This document shows, one piece after another, positions 53,449 through 63,043 of a DNA stretch of 64,000 nt. Source of the stretch: Oscillospiraceae bacterium. Its GTDB lineage: Bacteria; Bacillota; Clostridia; Oscillospirales; CAG-382. Under the pieces are notes generated by a model that had not been told where the DNA came from, did not search any database, and worked only from the letters and a program-made list of their open reading frames with translations. Each line of letters opens with the position of its first letter. Position 1 is the stretch's first letter. The stretch spans positions 62,001-126,000 of the forward strand of contig SVRD01000002.1 of NCBI GenBank assembly GCA_015064955.1. The letters run 5' to 3'. The position numbers and the translations under genes are program-made.

Positions 53449-55074
53449 TTAATTGTCCTCCAAATTGAATTCTATCTCGTCTTCTTTGAATTGTCCCTTG
53501 ATAAATCTGTAAGTGTCGTTGTATACCGAGTGAAGCAACGGATCATCTGATACGTATGCGTCGTAATAAACACCCGGCACGCCGCCCTGATAATACATGT
53601 GCGCGGCGTCCTTCATATAGCCGGTCTTTGCGCCCGCGGCGTAGTATTTTTTGATTCTTTCGATATGCCATTTTTCTGTTCCGCCCACCTCGAGCTCGAT
53701 ACACATACCCAAAAGCTTCGCAGTCTTTGCCGCGTCAAACAGACGCACATCCTCGACAGCTTGGTTAAATGCATAGTTCGGCTGGTAGCAAACGACGTCG
53801 AATCCGAGATTCTGCCAATCGTTGTAGCCCGACGCGTGAAAATAGGGGATCCAGGTCGTTATAAGACCGAGTGTGCGTACATAGTCGGTGGTGAAGTGCA
53901 AAAGCTCAAGCAGCTGACCGTCGGAATAGTTGATCTCCTCGGTGAACCAATAATAACCCTTCAGATCGAGATGCTTGTAGTTCTTTTCGTTAAAGCGCTT
54001 GTATTGCTCGTCGATAAGCCATTTAAGTCCGGCTTTTCTGTCCTCGACCTTCGAGAAATCGAGCATTTTGCCGTCGACAATGCCGAATTCCTTTACAGCG
54101 GTAACGGGATAGAGTATCGAGAAATAAACGCTGAGCTTGTAATCCTTGATTCCGAGCGCATTTCCGACCTCCTCCGCGGCGGCATCGAGAGCGTCCATAT
54201 TGTAGCCCTCGGCGAACTGAGTGTCGATATAAAGCTGCCAGCTTTCCTTGGTGAGCGGGCGCTTTGTATATTTATCGTAAAGAAATGCAACGTAGGGGAG
54301 GAAAAGGTACCCGTCGAAAAGCGTGTCCTTTATCTTGCCGTCCTCGATATAAGCAACGTGGGGGAGGAAAACCTCCTTTGTAATCGGCTTTATGTTCGGG
54401 TGACAGATATATGCAAGCAAAACGTCCTTCGAGCCGAGTGCGTCGGTCGATGCGTAAACGTTCGGGAAGCAGGGGTCCTCCTCGCTTTCGGGAACGATCG
54501 CAACTGCGTTTTCGGTATCGGTACAGCCGAAAAGCTCGAGCTGGTCGATCCAGATATGCATCGAAATATTAAATGCAAAGCGGATATATCTCGCTCTGTA
54601 TGCTTTATCAAATTTAACTTCCTTGCGGATTATCGCGGGGGAGGATTCCGAGCCGAGCTCATAAAGATCGCCGACCTTTTGCCAGCCGTCTCCATCCTCC
54701 GATGCAAAAACGGTTATTCTCGGGGGCACGCCGACACCTGTCGCGTCCTCGCGCAGAAGTCCGACACGCGCACCGTCAACAGCGCAAACCGCGCCGAGAT
54801 CATACATAATCGTGCGGGAGCAGCCGGCGGTGAAATGGAAAAACGCCTCGTCGTGACATTCCGCAACGGTGGCATATTTGCCGTCGGTAAGATTTTTGCA
54901 ATCTGCGGGGGAGTTGAACCATTCGGTCGTATGTATCGGGGGGATCTTTTCGATATTCATGATCTTCTGAGGAAGCCCCAAAAGAAGATTCACCCGCTCC
55001 CTGCTTATCTCCTTTTTGATTTCGGGAGTCTTTTCAATACTGAAATCGCCGTAAAAATTAACGTCAACGTTCAT
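53449..55074 (-). CDS. DUF4855 protein with discoidin-like N-domain
   Basis: 541 residues. Residues about 40-190 look like an F5/8 type C fold (SPADCKNLTDGKYATVAE, ITVFASEDGDGWQKVGD, RYIRFAFNISMHIWIDQLELFG). The rest matches DUF4855 (YICHPNIKPIT, GYYWFTEEINYSDGQLL, WIPYFHASGYNDWQNLGFDVVCYQPNYAF), a TIM-barrel-like family with probable glycoside-active fold. No signal peptide is present with start 55074 (AAGGAGG 9 nt upstream); an in-frame extension to 55131 would not add one either. So it would be cytosolic unless exported otherwise. First gene of an operon with yerC and the methyltransferase. Confidence 0.82.
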   Translation of the reverse strand: MNVDVNFYGDFSIEKTPEIKKEISRERVNLLLGLPQKIMNIEKIPPIHTTEWFNSPADCKNLTDGKYATVAECHDEAFFHFTAGCSRTIMYDLGAVCAVDGARVGLLREDATGVGVPPRITVFASEDGDGWQKVGDLYELGSESSPAIIRKEVKFDKAYRARYIRFAFNISMHIWIDQLELFGCTDTENAVAIVPESEEDPCFPNVYASTDALGSKDVLLAYICHPNIKPITKEVFLPHVAYIEDGKIKDTLFDGYLFLPYVAFLYDKYTKRPLTKESWQLYIDTQFAEGYNMDALDAAAEEVGNALGIKDYKLSVYFSILYPVTAVKEFGIVDGKMLDFSKVEDRKAGLKWLIDEQYKRFNEKNYKHLDLKGYYWFTEEINYSDGQLLELLHFTTDYVRTLGLITTWIPYFHASGYNDWQNLGFDVVCYQPNYAFNQAVEDVRLFDAAKTAKLLGMCIELEVGGTEKWHIERIKKYYAAGAKTGYMKDAAHMYYQGGVPGVYYDAYVSDDPLLHSVYNDTYRFIKGQFKEDEIEFNLEDN

Positions 55075-55161
55075 AAACAATAACCTCCTTGCCGATTTCT
55101 TGGGTGGTGAACAAAGTATTTGCTTGCGCATTGACTTGTCAAAGCATTAATGCGTTAGTTT

Positions 55162-55190
55162 ATTATACAATTAATTTCTCCGCTTTGCAA
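55162..55190 (-). promoter_or_regulatory. Promoter of the DUF4855 operon
   Basis: On the minus strand TTGCAA (55185-55190), 17-bp spacer, TATAAT (55162-55167). Downstream, in the leader, lie GCATTAATGC and TTGACTTGTCAA palindromes (about 55132-55153), possible operator sites. Confidence 0.65.
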
Positions 55191-55219
55191 GAGTATTTTA
55201 GTAAAATATTATTTATTTC

Positions 55220-55248
55220 TTGCAAAGATAGACTAAATAGGCTATAAT
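55220..55248 (+). promoter_or_regulatory. Promoter of the CDF transporter gene
   Basis: TTGCAA (55220-55225), 17-bp spacer, TATAAT (55243-55248), then GGGAGAAT before ATG 55282. Confidence 0.7.
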
Positions 55249-55281
55249 CTAAAGCAACGAAAGAAAACAGGGAGAATAGTT

Positions 55282-56445
55282 ATGATAAAGCTTCTTGCAA
55301 GGCTGTTTATACACTCGGACGATATAAATTCGCCCGAAACACGAAAAAAATACGGCATACTCTGCGGCGGCTGCGGGATCGCGCTGAATATTTTGCTTTT
55401 CGCACTCAAGCTGTTTGTCGGAACGATCACCGCGTCGGTTGCGGTTACGGCGGACGCGTTCAACAATATTTCGGATGCGGGCTCGTCGGTCGTAACAATG
55501 GTCGGATTTCGACTTGCGGGGAAAAAGCCCGACCCCGAGCATCCCTTCGGCCACGGCAGGATCGAATATATTTCGGGACTTATCGTCGCGATGCTCATTT
55601 TCGTAATGGGATTTGAGCTTATCGGAAGCTCGGTAGGTGCGATCCTCTCGCCCGAGCCGACCGAGCTCAATCTGATTTCGGTCATTATTCTTGCCGTTTC
55701 GGTGGTAATAAAGCTTTATATGTTCATTTACAACCGCGCTATCGGCAAAAAGATCGGCTCCGCCGCGATGACGGCTACCGCGTCCGACAGCATCGGCGAT
55801 GCCGCCGCGACTCTTGCGGTGCTCGTGTCGCTTGCCGTTTCGCATTTCAGCGGTTGGCTTATCGACGGATATATCGGGCTTGCCGTCGCGCTGTTTATCC
55901 TTTTTGCAGGCTACCGCGCCGCAAAGGAAACTATCGAGCTTCTTCTTGGCACCCGACCCGACAGAGAGCTTGTCGCAGAGCTCGAAAAAACGGTTCTTTC
56001 CTATCACCCGATAACAGGAGTGCACGACCTTATTCTTCACGACTACGGCCCCGGCAGACAGTTCCTTTCGCTTCACGCCGAGGTTCCGATGGAGGAGGAT
56101 ATACTTTTTGTCCACGACGTTGTGGATAACATCGAGATCGAGATATTCAAGCGCTTCGGTATCGAAACCGTGATACATACCGACCCGATCGACACCCGTG
56201 ACCCGCGGCTGAACAAGATAAAAGCGATCGTCAGCGCGCGCTTGAGTGAGCTGGGCGGCTGCATGCGCGCCCACGATTTCCGAATCGTCCCCGGCCCGAC
56301 GCATACAAACGTCGTTTTCGATATTGTCGTTCCTCTCGATTGCAAAACCGACCCCGAGGCAATAAAGCTTGCACTCTCGGTTGCCGTCTCCGCCGAAAGC
56401 CCCGAATACCGCTGCGTTATAAGAGTAGACAGAGAATACGCATAG
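55282..56445 (+). CDS. Cation diffusion facilitator family transporter
   Basis: 387 residues. Six transmembrane helices; metal site motifs TADAFNNISDAGSS in helix 2 and TASDSIGDAAATL in helix 5, plus HPFGHGRIEY in the loop. The cytoplasmic C-terminal domain is about 170 residues, longer than usual, and carries VHDLILHDYGPG and VHDVVDNIE. It exports divalent metal (Zn, Mn, Fe or Co; not decided by sequence) in exchange for protons. Single-gene unit ending in a terminator. Confidence 0.92.
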   Translation: MIKLLARLFIHSDDINSPETRKKYGILCGGCGIALNILLFALKLFVGTITASVAVTADAFNNISDAGSSVVTMVGFRLAGKKPDPEHPFGHGRIEYISGLIVAMLIFVMGFELIGSSVGAILSPEPTELNLISVIILAVSVVIKLYMFIYNRAIGKKIGSAAMTATASDSIGDAAATLAVLVSLAVSHFSGWLIDGYIGLAVALFILFAGYRAAKETIELLLGTRPDRELVAELEKTVLSYHPITGVHDLILHDYGPGRQFLSLHAEVPMEEDILFVHDVVDNIEIEIFKRFGIETVIHTDPIDTRDPRLNKIKAIVSARLSELGGCMRAHDFRIVPGPTHTNVVFDIVVPLDCKTDPEAIKLALSVAVSAESPEYRCVIRVDREYA

Positions 56446-56461
56446 TGATAAGATAATAGAA

Positions 56462-56502
56462 AAAGCCGCTTGGGCGACGCATCGCCCTCAACGCGGCTTT
56501 AA
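56462..56502 (+). terminator. Bidirectional terminator between the CDF and BaiN-type genes
   Basis: AAAGCCGC and GCGGCTTT flank a GGGCGAcgcaTCGCCC inner stem, followed by TTAATT. It serves both convergent genes. Confidence 0.8.
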
Positions 56503-56510
56503 TTATTTGA

Positions 56511-57728
56511 TTAGCTGTTTCCTGCGGCGAAGGCTGTCGAAAACGCGATCTGGAGGTTGAATCCGCCGGTGTATGCGTCGACGTCGATAACCTCACCCGC
56601 GAAATAAAGCCCCTCGATAAGCTTTGATTGCATCGTTTTCGGATCGATCTCTCTGCAATCCACGCCGCCGCCCGTAACTATCGCCTCGTCGATCGGGCGG
56701 GTCCCTGTAATCGAAACCGGCAACGCCTTCATAAGCGAAACGATTCTCAATCGCTCCTCTTTTGTCAGACTGTTGAGCTTGGTTTCGGGGGAGATATTCA
56801 GCATTTCGATAAACGGCTCGATAAGCTTGCTCGGAAGCAGAGCCGAAAAAGCATTTTTCAGCGCCTTGTTCGGAATCTCGGCAAAATCGCGCAAAAGCCG
56901 CTTGTCGAGTGTCTTTTCATCGAGCGCGGGCTTCATATCTATATAAAGAGTGCAGGGATAGCTGTTTTGCAGATGCGCCGATGCCGAAAGGATACAAGGC
57001 CCGGTTACGCCGAAATGGGTAAACATCATTTCGCCCTGCTCGTAATAGAGCGTTTTTTTGTCGGAAGCGCAAAATTTCACCCCGACGTTGCGGAGCGAAA
57101 GCCCCATACAGTCGCGGCAGAGCTTATCGGGCGAGGTGAGCGGAACGAGCGACGGGCGGATCGGTGTTATGCTGTGGCCCAGTGCTCTTGCGAGCCGATG
57201 ACCGCTTCCGTCCGAGCCTGTTTTCGGGTAGGAGGCACCGCCGCAGGCGATGATAACCTTTTTCGCAGAAATCTGCTCTTTTCCGCAGCTTACGCCGATA
57301 ATTTTATTGCAATCGGTGTTTACCGCGGTGACCCTTTTGTGCCGTATTTCAACACCGACAGTCGTTGCCGCGTTTATAAGCGCCTCGGTGACGTCGTGCG
57401 CTTTGTCGCTTTCGGGGAAAACACGGTTTCCGCGCTCGATTTTGGTCTTTACTCCGAGCGATTCGAAAAATGCAACCGTGTCCTCGCTGTCAAACCGCGA
57501 TATCGCGCTCATCAGAAAGCGCGGGTTTGCGATTACGTTGTTCAAAAATTCCTCGCGGGTGCAGGCGTTTGTTATATTGCATCTGCCCTTTCCCGTGATA
57601 TCGAGCTTTTTTCCGCAGCGGTCGTTCTTTTCGAGAAGCAGAACGCTGTTTCCGTTTATTGCGGATTGGTATGCCGAAAACAGCCCCGCGGGGCCGCCTC
57701 CGATAACTATGCAATCATACGTCGTCAT
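56511..57728 (-). CDS. BaiN/HI0933-family flavoprotein (NAD(P)/FAD-dependent oxidoreductase)
   Basis: 405 residues. Dinucleotide-binding CIVIGGGPAGLFSAYQSA at the N-terminus, KLDITGKGRCNITNA (family hallmark), IIACGGASYPKTGSDGSGH, MMFTHFGVTGPCIL and the C-terminal GLYFAGEVIDVDAYTGGFNLQ. The physiological substrate of most members is unknown; one, BaiN, acts on bile-acid intermediates. ATG 57728 overlaps the end of the RpiR gene by 14 nt, so the pair is probably translationally coupled; upstream in-frame ATGs at 57734-57740 are possible. Confidence 0.9.
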   Translation of the reverse strand: MTTYDCIVIGGGPAGLFSAYQSAINGNSVLLLEKNDRCGKKLDITGKGRCNITNACTREEFLNNVIANPRFLMSAISRFDSEDTVAFFESLGVKTKIERGNRVFPESDKAHDVTEALINAATTVGVEIRHKRVTAVNTDCNKIIGVSCGKEQISAKKVIIACGGASYPKTGSDGSGHRLARALGHSITPIRPSLVPLTSPDKLCRDCMGLSLRNVGVKFCASDKKTLYYEQGEMMFTHFGVTGPCILSASAHLQNSYPCTLYIDMKPALDEKTLDKRLLRDFAEIPNKALKNAFSALLPSKLIEPFIEMLNISPETKLNSLTKEERLRIVSLMKALPVSITGTRPIDEAIVTGGGVDCREIDPKTMQSKLIEGLYFAGEVIDVDAYTGGFNLQIAFSTAFAAGNS

Positions 57729-58569
57729 AAACATCATTTTCCGCCCAGATGCGTTCAAGAATACCGAATCGCTTTTCGGTGCGCTCGGGGTCGCGCCTGC
57801 CGATTTCGTGGATAAGAGCATTTATCAGCGCAAGCGGCGCGGTGAGCGAATCGACAAAGGTATCGCTTTCGTTGTCGGCAAAAAGGGTTATATCGGCTGT
57901 TTTTACTATCGGACTGCGGACACTGTCGGTAAGTCCGAGCACTGTTGCGCCCGCGCGCTTTGAAAATTCAAGCACGTCGACGGTGAGCTTCGAATATCTC
58001 GGGAAGGTTATACCGAGCACAACGTCGCCCTCCTTGACTCTGAACATCTGGTCAAAAGCCTCGCTTCCGATAACCGTGTGCACGACCTGCACGTTGTCGA
58101 AAAGTATCGAAAGGTAGAAGTTCATAAATATCGCAAGGCTTGCCGAGCTTCTTGCACCGACGAGATAGATTCTGTTTGCGTTCATCAGTGCGGAAACAAA
58201 TTTGTCAAAGCTTTCTCTGTCGGTCATCGCAAGCGTTTTTTTGATGCTTTCGATATCCGAATTAAAGCTTCTCGCAAGAGGGTCGCCGTCACTGCGCTCC
58301 TTTAAAAGCGCAAGACGCTGAACCGAGGTCAGCTTGCGGCGCGCCGCGTATTTCAAAGCCGACTGAAGTTCGGGATATCCCAAAAATCCGAGCTCGGTCG
58401 CATATCTGACGATAGTCGATTCCGAAACACCGACCGTTTCCGAAAGCTTCGCGGCTGTCATATATGCGGCGGTCGCGTAGTTTTCGAGCAGATAAGAGCC
58501 GATCTTCTTTTGGCTTTTCGAGCACTGTCCCAACCGTTCGGCGATAATTTCAAGTACGTTTTTGTTCAT
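57715..58569 (-). CDS. RpiR/MurR-family transcriptional regulator
   Basis: 284 residues. N-terminal helix-turn-helix (about 1-77, KLSETVGVSESTIVRYATELGFLGYPELQ) and C-terminal SIS domain (about 120-260, IYLVGARSSASLAIFM, VVLGITFPRYSKLTVDVL), which binds phosphosugars in this family. The target is probably the genes it neighbours or itself; no sugar metabolism gene is adjacent. Confidence 0.92.
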   Translation of the reverse strand: MNKNVLEIIAERLGQCSKSQKKIGSYLLENYATAAYMTAAKLSETVGVSESTIVRYATELGFLGYPELQSALKYAARRKLTSVQRLALLKERSDGDPLARSFNSDIESIKKTLAMTDRESFDKFVSALMNANRIYLVGARSSASLAIFMNFYLSILFDNVQVVHTVIGSEAFDQMFRVKEGDVVLGITFPRYSKLTVDVLEFSKRAGATVLGLTDSVRSPIVKTADITLFADNESDTFVDSLTAPLALINALIHEIGRRDPERTEKRFGILERIWAENDVYDDV

Positions 58570-58591
58570 ATTAACACACTCTATAACATGC

Positions 58592-58620
58592 TCAGAGAGT
58601 TAACTTGCGTCAACTCTCTG
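58592..58620 (-). terminator. Hairpin between glyQS and the RpiR gene
   Basis: CAGAGAGTT and AACTCTCTG flank a short loop. No T-tract follows on the minus strand, so it may be a weak terminator or processing site. Confidence 0.45.
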
Positions 58621-58631
58621 AATCGGTTTTA

Positions 58632-60038
58632 TTAGAATCTTATCTTTTCCTCGATATAAGCGCGAATCTCGGAAATAGGCATTCTTACCTGCTCCATAGT
58701 GTCGCGGTCGCGGATAGTTACGCAGTTGTCCTCCAAGGAATCGAAATCGTAGGTGATGCAGAAGGGAGTGCCGATTTCGTCCTCGCGGCGATAACGCTTG
58801 CCGATCGAGCCGGATTCGTCGTAATCGCAGGGGAAATACTTGCAAAGCTCGTTTGCGAGCTCGTGCGCCTTTTCGCCGAGCTTCTTCGAAAGAGGAAGCA
58901 CAGCCGCCTTGAAGGGTGCAAGCGCGGGATGGAAGCGGAGAACTGTACGAATGTCCTCGTTGCCGTCCTTGCCGATGTTTTCTTCGTCGTATGCATCGCA
59001 AAGGAATGCGAGCACCGAACGCTCAACACCGAGCGAGGGCTCGATAACGTAGGGAATGTATCTTTCGTTCTTTTCCTGATCGAAATAGGTGAGATCGTTA
59101 CCCGAAACGTTCTGGTGCTGGGTAAGGTCGTAGTCGGTTCTGTCGGCAACGCCCCAAAGCTCGCCCCAGCCGAACGGGAAGAGGAATTCGAAGTCGGTCG
59201 TAGCCTTGGAATAGAAGCAAAGCTCCTCGGGGTCGTGGTCGCGCAAGCGGAGATTTTCTTCCTTTATGCCGAGCGAAAGCAGCCAATCGCGGCAGAAGCC
59301 TCTCCAATACTCGAACCATTCGAGGTCGGTACCGGGCTCGCAGAAGAATTCAAGCTCCATCTGCTCAAATTCGCGCACACGGAAGATAAAGTTACCGGGG
59401 GTGATCTCGTTACGGAAGCTCTTACCGATCTGACCGATACCGAAGGGGAGCTTCTTTCTTGTCGTTCTCTGAACGTTTGCGAAGTTTACAAAAATACCCT
59501 GAGCGGTTTCGGGACGGAGATAAACGGTGTTCTTCGCGTCCTCGGTAACGCCCTGGAAGGTTTTGAACATAAGGTTGAACTGACGGATATCGGTGAAGTT
59601 GTGCTTGCCGCAGGTGGGGCACTTGATGTTCTTTTCTTCAACAAAATCCTTCATTTCCTGCTGAGAAAATGCGTCGATGGGCTTTTCGAGAGTGTAGCCG
59701 TTTTCTGCACACCAATCCTCGATCAGCTTGTCCGCGCGGAAGCGCTCCTTGCATTCGCGGCAGTCCATAAGAGGATCCGAAAATCCGCCGAGGTGGCCCG
59801 AAGCGACCCAGGTCTGCGGATTCATAAGAATAGCCGCGTCAAGACCTACGTTGTAGGGGTTTTCCTGAACGAACTTCTTCCACCAAGCGCGCTTTATATT
59901 ATTTTTAAGCTCTGCGCCGAGAGGGCCGTAGTCCCAAGTGTTTGCAAGACCGCCGTAGATTTCGCTTCCCGCGAAAATAAAGCCTCTGCCCTTGCAAAGC
60001 GCAACGATCTTTTCCATTGTCTTTTCTGTATTGTTCAT
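58632..60038 (-). CDS. glyQS: Glycyl-tRNA synthetase, single-chain alpha2 type
   Basis: 468 residues. Class II synthetase of the homodimeric type. Motifs: [24 protein letters not shown], motif 2 [40 protein letters not shown], and motif 3 [17 protein letters not shown]; the C-terminal anticodon-binding domain ends [16 protein letters not shown] 60038 follows GAGGAGGATAATT. The gene symbol glyS is also in use for this type. Confidence 0.96.
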   Translation of the reverse strand: MNNTEKTMEKIVALCKGRGFIFAGSEIYGGLANTWDYGPLGAELKNNIKRAWWKKFVQENPYNVGLDAAILMNPQTWVASGHLGGFSDPLMDCRECKERFRADKLIEDWCAENGYTLEKPIDAFSQQEMKDFVEEKNIKCPTCGKHNFTDIRQFNLMFKTFQGVTEDAKNTVYLRPETAQGIFVNFANVQRTTRKKLPFGIGQIGKSFRNEITPGNFIFRVREFEQMELEFFCEPGTDLEWFEYWRGFCRDWLLSLGIKEENLRLRDHDPEELCFYSKATTDFEFLFPFGWGELWGVADRTDYDLTQHQNVSGNDLTYFDQEKNERYIPYVIEPSLGVERSVLAFLCDAYDEENIGKDGNEDIRTVLRFHPALAPFKAAVLPLSKKLGEKAHELANELCKYFPCDYDESGSIGKRYRREDEIGTPFCITYDFDSLEDNCVTIRDRDTMEQVRMPISEIRAYIEEKIRF

Positions 60039-60081
60039 AATTATCCTCCTCAAAAAACGGGGTGATATAAAAATTCATTAT

Positions 60082-60110
60082 ATTATACACTATTTTTTTT
60101 TCTTTTTCAA
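60082..60110 (-). promoter_or_regulatory. glyQS promoter
   Basis: On the minus strand TTGAAA (60105-60110), 17-bp spacer, TATAAT (60082-60087). The leader is about 40 nt, leaving no room for a T-box. Confidence 0.75.
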
Positions 60111-60154
60111 TAGCTTTTATAAGTTTTAGCTCCGCCGAACGAATCCGGACCGAT

Positions 60155-60190
60155 AAAAAGAAAACGAGAGAGATCCGTGTATCTCTCTCG
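60155..60190 (-). terminator. Terminator of the ABC/DUF1854 operon
   Basis: On the minus strand CGAGAGAGAT-acacgg-ATCTCTCTCG followed by TTTTCTTTTT. Confidence 0.85.
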
Positions 60191-60203
60191 TATCGGTATA
60201 AGG

Positions 60204-62465
60204 TTAATTCTTTGCGTCGGGTGTCATCTTGTTGACCTGTCTTTGCGCCATAACGAGTCGGTAATATCTGCCTTTGTTGCGCATCAGCTCGTCGTGCGGG
60301 CCGATCTCCTCGATCTCGCCCTTTTCGAAAACGACAATTTTGGTCGCGTTGCGTAATGTCGAAAGACGGTGCGCTATCGCAATCGTCGTTCTGCCGCCCG
60401 CAAGCCGCGCGATCGCTTCCTGAATCTGCTTTTCGGTTTCGGTGTCGAGCGAGCTCGTCGCCTCGTCGAGAATCAGTATTTTCGGGTTACGCAATACTGC
60501 GCGCGCTATCGCGATTCTCTGCCGTTCGCCGCCCGAGAGGGTGTTGCCTCTGTCGCCGACGTAGGTGTTGTAGCCGTCGGGCTGCTTCATAATAAATTCG
60601 TGTGCGTTTGCCAGCTTCGCGGCGCGAATGACCTCATCACGCGTCGCCCCCGGCTTTGCATAAGCGATATTTGAATATATCGTGCCGTGGAAAAGGAAGT
60701 TTTCCTGCAATACCACGCCGATCTTCGAGCGGTAGGAATGCTGATCGAGGGTTTTTATATCCTTGCCGTCAACCGTAAGACTGCCCTCCGACGCGGTATA
60801 AAGCCCGAGCGCCAGATTCGCCGCGGTCGTCTTTCCGACCCCGCTTCTGCCGACAAATCCGACCATTTCGCCGTTGCTTATCTTCAGATTGATATTCTTG
60901 AGAACGTATTCGGCATCGGCATATCCGAAGCTGAGGTTTTTGAATTCGAGGTCGCCGTTGATATCGTCGAGTATCTCGCCTGCGAGCGCGTCTTCGGTCT
61001 TTTCGTCGAGCAGCTCGACTATCTTCGACAGCGAGGTGGTCGCTCTTGCGATACGGCGGGGCACGTTTGCCATCCAGCGTATCGGCTCGTACATCAGCGC
61101 GACGTAGCTGATAAACTGCATCATATCGCCCAATGCAAAGCTTGCGTTGCCAGATGTGATAAACAACGGGTCGCCGACCAATTCACAGCCGAGGAAGAAG
61201 AGCACTGCGTATTCACCGAACGAAAGCAAAAAGCTCGCAAACGGCATTATCATATTCCAGGTAAGCTCGTTTTTCTTGCTTATCTGCGCGATCTTCTTTG
61301 CCGCCTCGTCAAACCGCTTCTCCTCGCGCTTTTCGGTGCCGTAGGTCTTTACAACGCGCATACCCGAAAAAACGTCGTGCATCAGAGTGCCGGCATCGCT
61401 CTCGACCTGCCATTGACGGCGGTAGAGCTTGTGGGTGAATCTGTGCAGCACCCTGAAAAGAACCACAAGCAGAGGAATCGGGATAATAACAAGCAGTGTC
61501 AGCCGCCAGTTCACGATAAAAAGGAAGACCGCGATGGTGCCGAGCGTGAGCGCCTGCTGAAGCAGGTTCGGAACAAGCCAGGTTATAAATTCGCGCAGCT
61601 CCTCGGTGTCGTTGGATACACGCTGTATCAGCTCGCCCGCGCTCCGCTTGTTGAGCCCCGTCATCGAAAGCTCCTGTATCTTGCGGTAAACGTCATCGCG
61701 CAGGCGCACGATTATAGATCTCGATACCCTTGCGATCACCAAACGTCTTACCGCCACGAATGCCGCCGAAAGCAATCCGAGCAGTGCCATTCCGACAACA
61801 AGCCATACAAATCCGCTTTTGTCCTCGGGGATAATGCTTGCGTTTATGTAATTGTTTATCATATTTTTGTTGAGTATCGGGTTGACAACGCTTATCGCCG
61901 AAACGGCTATCAAACACAGCGCCGCCGCCAAAAGAAGCAGAAAATGCGGCTTCATATAGGGCAAAAGCCTTGAATAAAGCTTCTTTTTGTCGATACACTT
62001 TTCACAGCTCGTTCTGCCGGGAGCAAACGGCTTGTTGCATTTCGGACAGCGCTCTATCTTCGGGTCCTTTACCTTTTCGCCCTTGCGCTCGGCTTCGAGC
62101 TTGGTTGCCGCGGCGCGCAATACCGACGAAAGCTTCATTTCGGCACGGCAAAGCTCGATATCTCCCGAATTTGTCGAGCTTTCGAGAGCAACACAGCCCC
62201 AAAGCTGAACAAAGCGTATCTCGCCGAGCGTCGAAAGCTCGGTTATTTTTGGCTCGTCGTTGCTGTCGGTAAGCATATAAAGCTTTCCGTTATCGACCGC
62301 ACAGACGCCGTGGAGCTTTTCGTTTGTATAGCCGAGGTCAAAGTTAAAGGTATAGGGCTTTTCACCGCCGACCGATTTCAAAAGCTTCTCTTTTATCAGA
62401 GCAAAATGATCGGGCGGCTGCTTTTTCCGAAATATCCTTTTTAAAATTCGTTTTATCAGTTTCAT
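60204..62465 (-). CDS. ABC transporter half with N-terminal zinc-ribbon extension
   Basis: 753 residues. About 165 extra N-terminal residues contain a small beta domain (about 30-125) and a zinc ribbon, CPKC (140-143) and CEKC (154-157). Then six transmembrane helices (about 165-485) and a nucleotide-binding domain with GFVGRSGVGKTT (Walker A), LSGGERQRIAIARA and ILILDEATSSLD. It overlaps the DUF1854 stop by one base (TAATG). With the upstream partial ABC gene it likely forms a heterodimer. Combined with DUF1854 the module resembles one annotated near cyanophycin metabolism in other bacteria (from memory, not verified); substrate unknown. Confidence 0.9.
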   Translation of the reverse strand: MKLIKRILKRIFRKKQPPDHFALIKEKLLKSVGGEKPYTFNFDLGYTNEKLHGVCAVDNGKLYMLTDSNDEPKITELSTLGEIRFVQLWGCVALESSTNSGDIELCRAEMKLSSVLRAAATKLEAERKGEKVKDPKIERCPKCNKPFAPGRTSCEKCIDKKKLYSRLLPYMKPHFLLLLAAALCLIAVSAISVVNPILNKNMINNYINASIIPEDKSGFVWLVVGMALLGLLSAAFVAVRRLVIARVSRSIIVRLRDDVYRKIQELSMTGLNKRSAGELIQRVSNDTEELREFITWLVPNLLQQALTLGTIAVFLFIVNWRLTLLVIIPIPLLVVLFRVLHRFTHKLYRRQWQVESDAGTLMHDVFSGMRVVKTYGTEKREEKRFDEAAKKIAQISKKNELTWNMIMPFASFLLSFGEYAVLFFLGCELVGDPLFITSGNASFALGDMMQFISYVALMYEPIRWMANVPRRIARATTSLSKIVELLDEKTEDALAGEILDDINGDLEFKNLSFGYADAEYVLKNINLKISNGEMVGFVGRSGVGKTTAANLALGLYTASEGSLTVDGKDIKTLDQHSYRSKIGVVLQENFLFHGTIYSNIAYAKPGATRDEVIRAAKLANAHEFIMKQPDGYNTYVGDRGNTLSGGERQRIAIARAVLRNPKILILDEATSSLDTETEKQIQEAIARLAGGRTTIAIAHRLSTLRNATKIVVFEKGEIEEIGPHDELMRNKGRYYRLVMAQRQVNKMTPDAKN

Positions 62466-63031
62466 TACAAATATAATTCTATCTTCTTAAAGCTTTTTCT
62501 GTCGAGCGCCGCCACGTCGTCAATACGGTAGCGGTTTCCGTCGACGTCCGAAATAATCAGCATTCCGTTTCCGACGTTTGCGATGTTGCGGTAGGTGTCG
62601 TGCATCGAAAACGACATATCACCCTTGTCGGTCTCGACCTCCCAGAAGGAATAGCCGAGCTTTTCCTTTAACGATTTTATCTTCTTCACGGTGGGGCAAT
62701 AGTATTTTCTGTCGAGCTCGAATCGGACTATCTCCCGCGCCTCCTCGGGAAGCTCGGAAAGCGAGCGTATCATCGCGTATTCTCTGCCGTCCTTGTTCAG
62801 CACCGATATGTATTCGTCGGGTGTTTCAAAGGGGAAGCAGCGGTGGAAGAAAACTCTGCCGAAATCCTGCTTTACCGGCGTTTTGTCCTCGTTTGATTCG
62901 AGGTCGTCGGTAAATTTCGGGAGCACCGCCTCCAAAGCGGGAAATCCGTTTTCGGTGCGGTAAAATCTTGAATTCTCCGCCGTGAGATAAGTCACCTCGG
63001 CGAGATCGAGAAAGTTTTCGTTTTTGTTCAT
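62465..63031 (-). CDS. DUF1854 family protein
   Basis: 188 residues. The stretch VFFHRCFPFETPDEYISVLN, GREYAMIRSLSELPEEAREIV and RKYYCPTVKKIKSLKEKLGYSFWEVETDKGDM (split for description; key residues FPF, YIS, W) with DVDGNRYRIDD are characteristic of DUF1854. Function not established; its place between two ABC half-transporters with tight spacing (12 nt to the upstream gene, 1-nt overlap with the downstream) implies it works with them. Confidence 0.85.
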   Translation of the reverse strand: MNKNENFLDLAEVTYLTAENSRFYRTENGFPALEAVLPKFTDDLESNEDKTPVKQDFGRVFFHRCFPFETPDEYISVLNKDGREYAMIRSLSELPEEAREIVRFELDRKYYCPTVKKIKSLKEKLGYSFWEVETDKGDMSFSMHDTYRNIANVGNGMLIISDVDGNRYRIDDVAALDRKSFKKIELYL

Positions 63032-63043
63032 ATCAATTCACCT

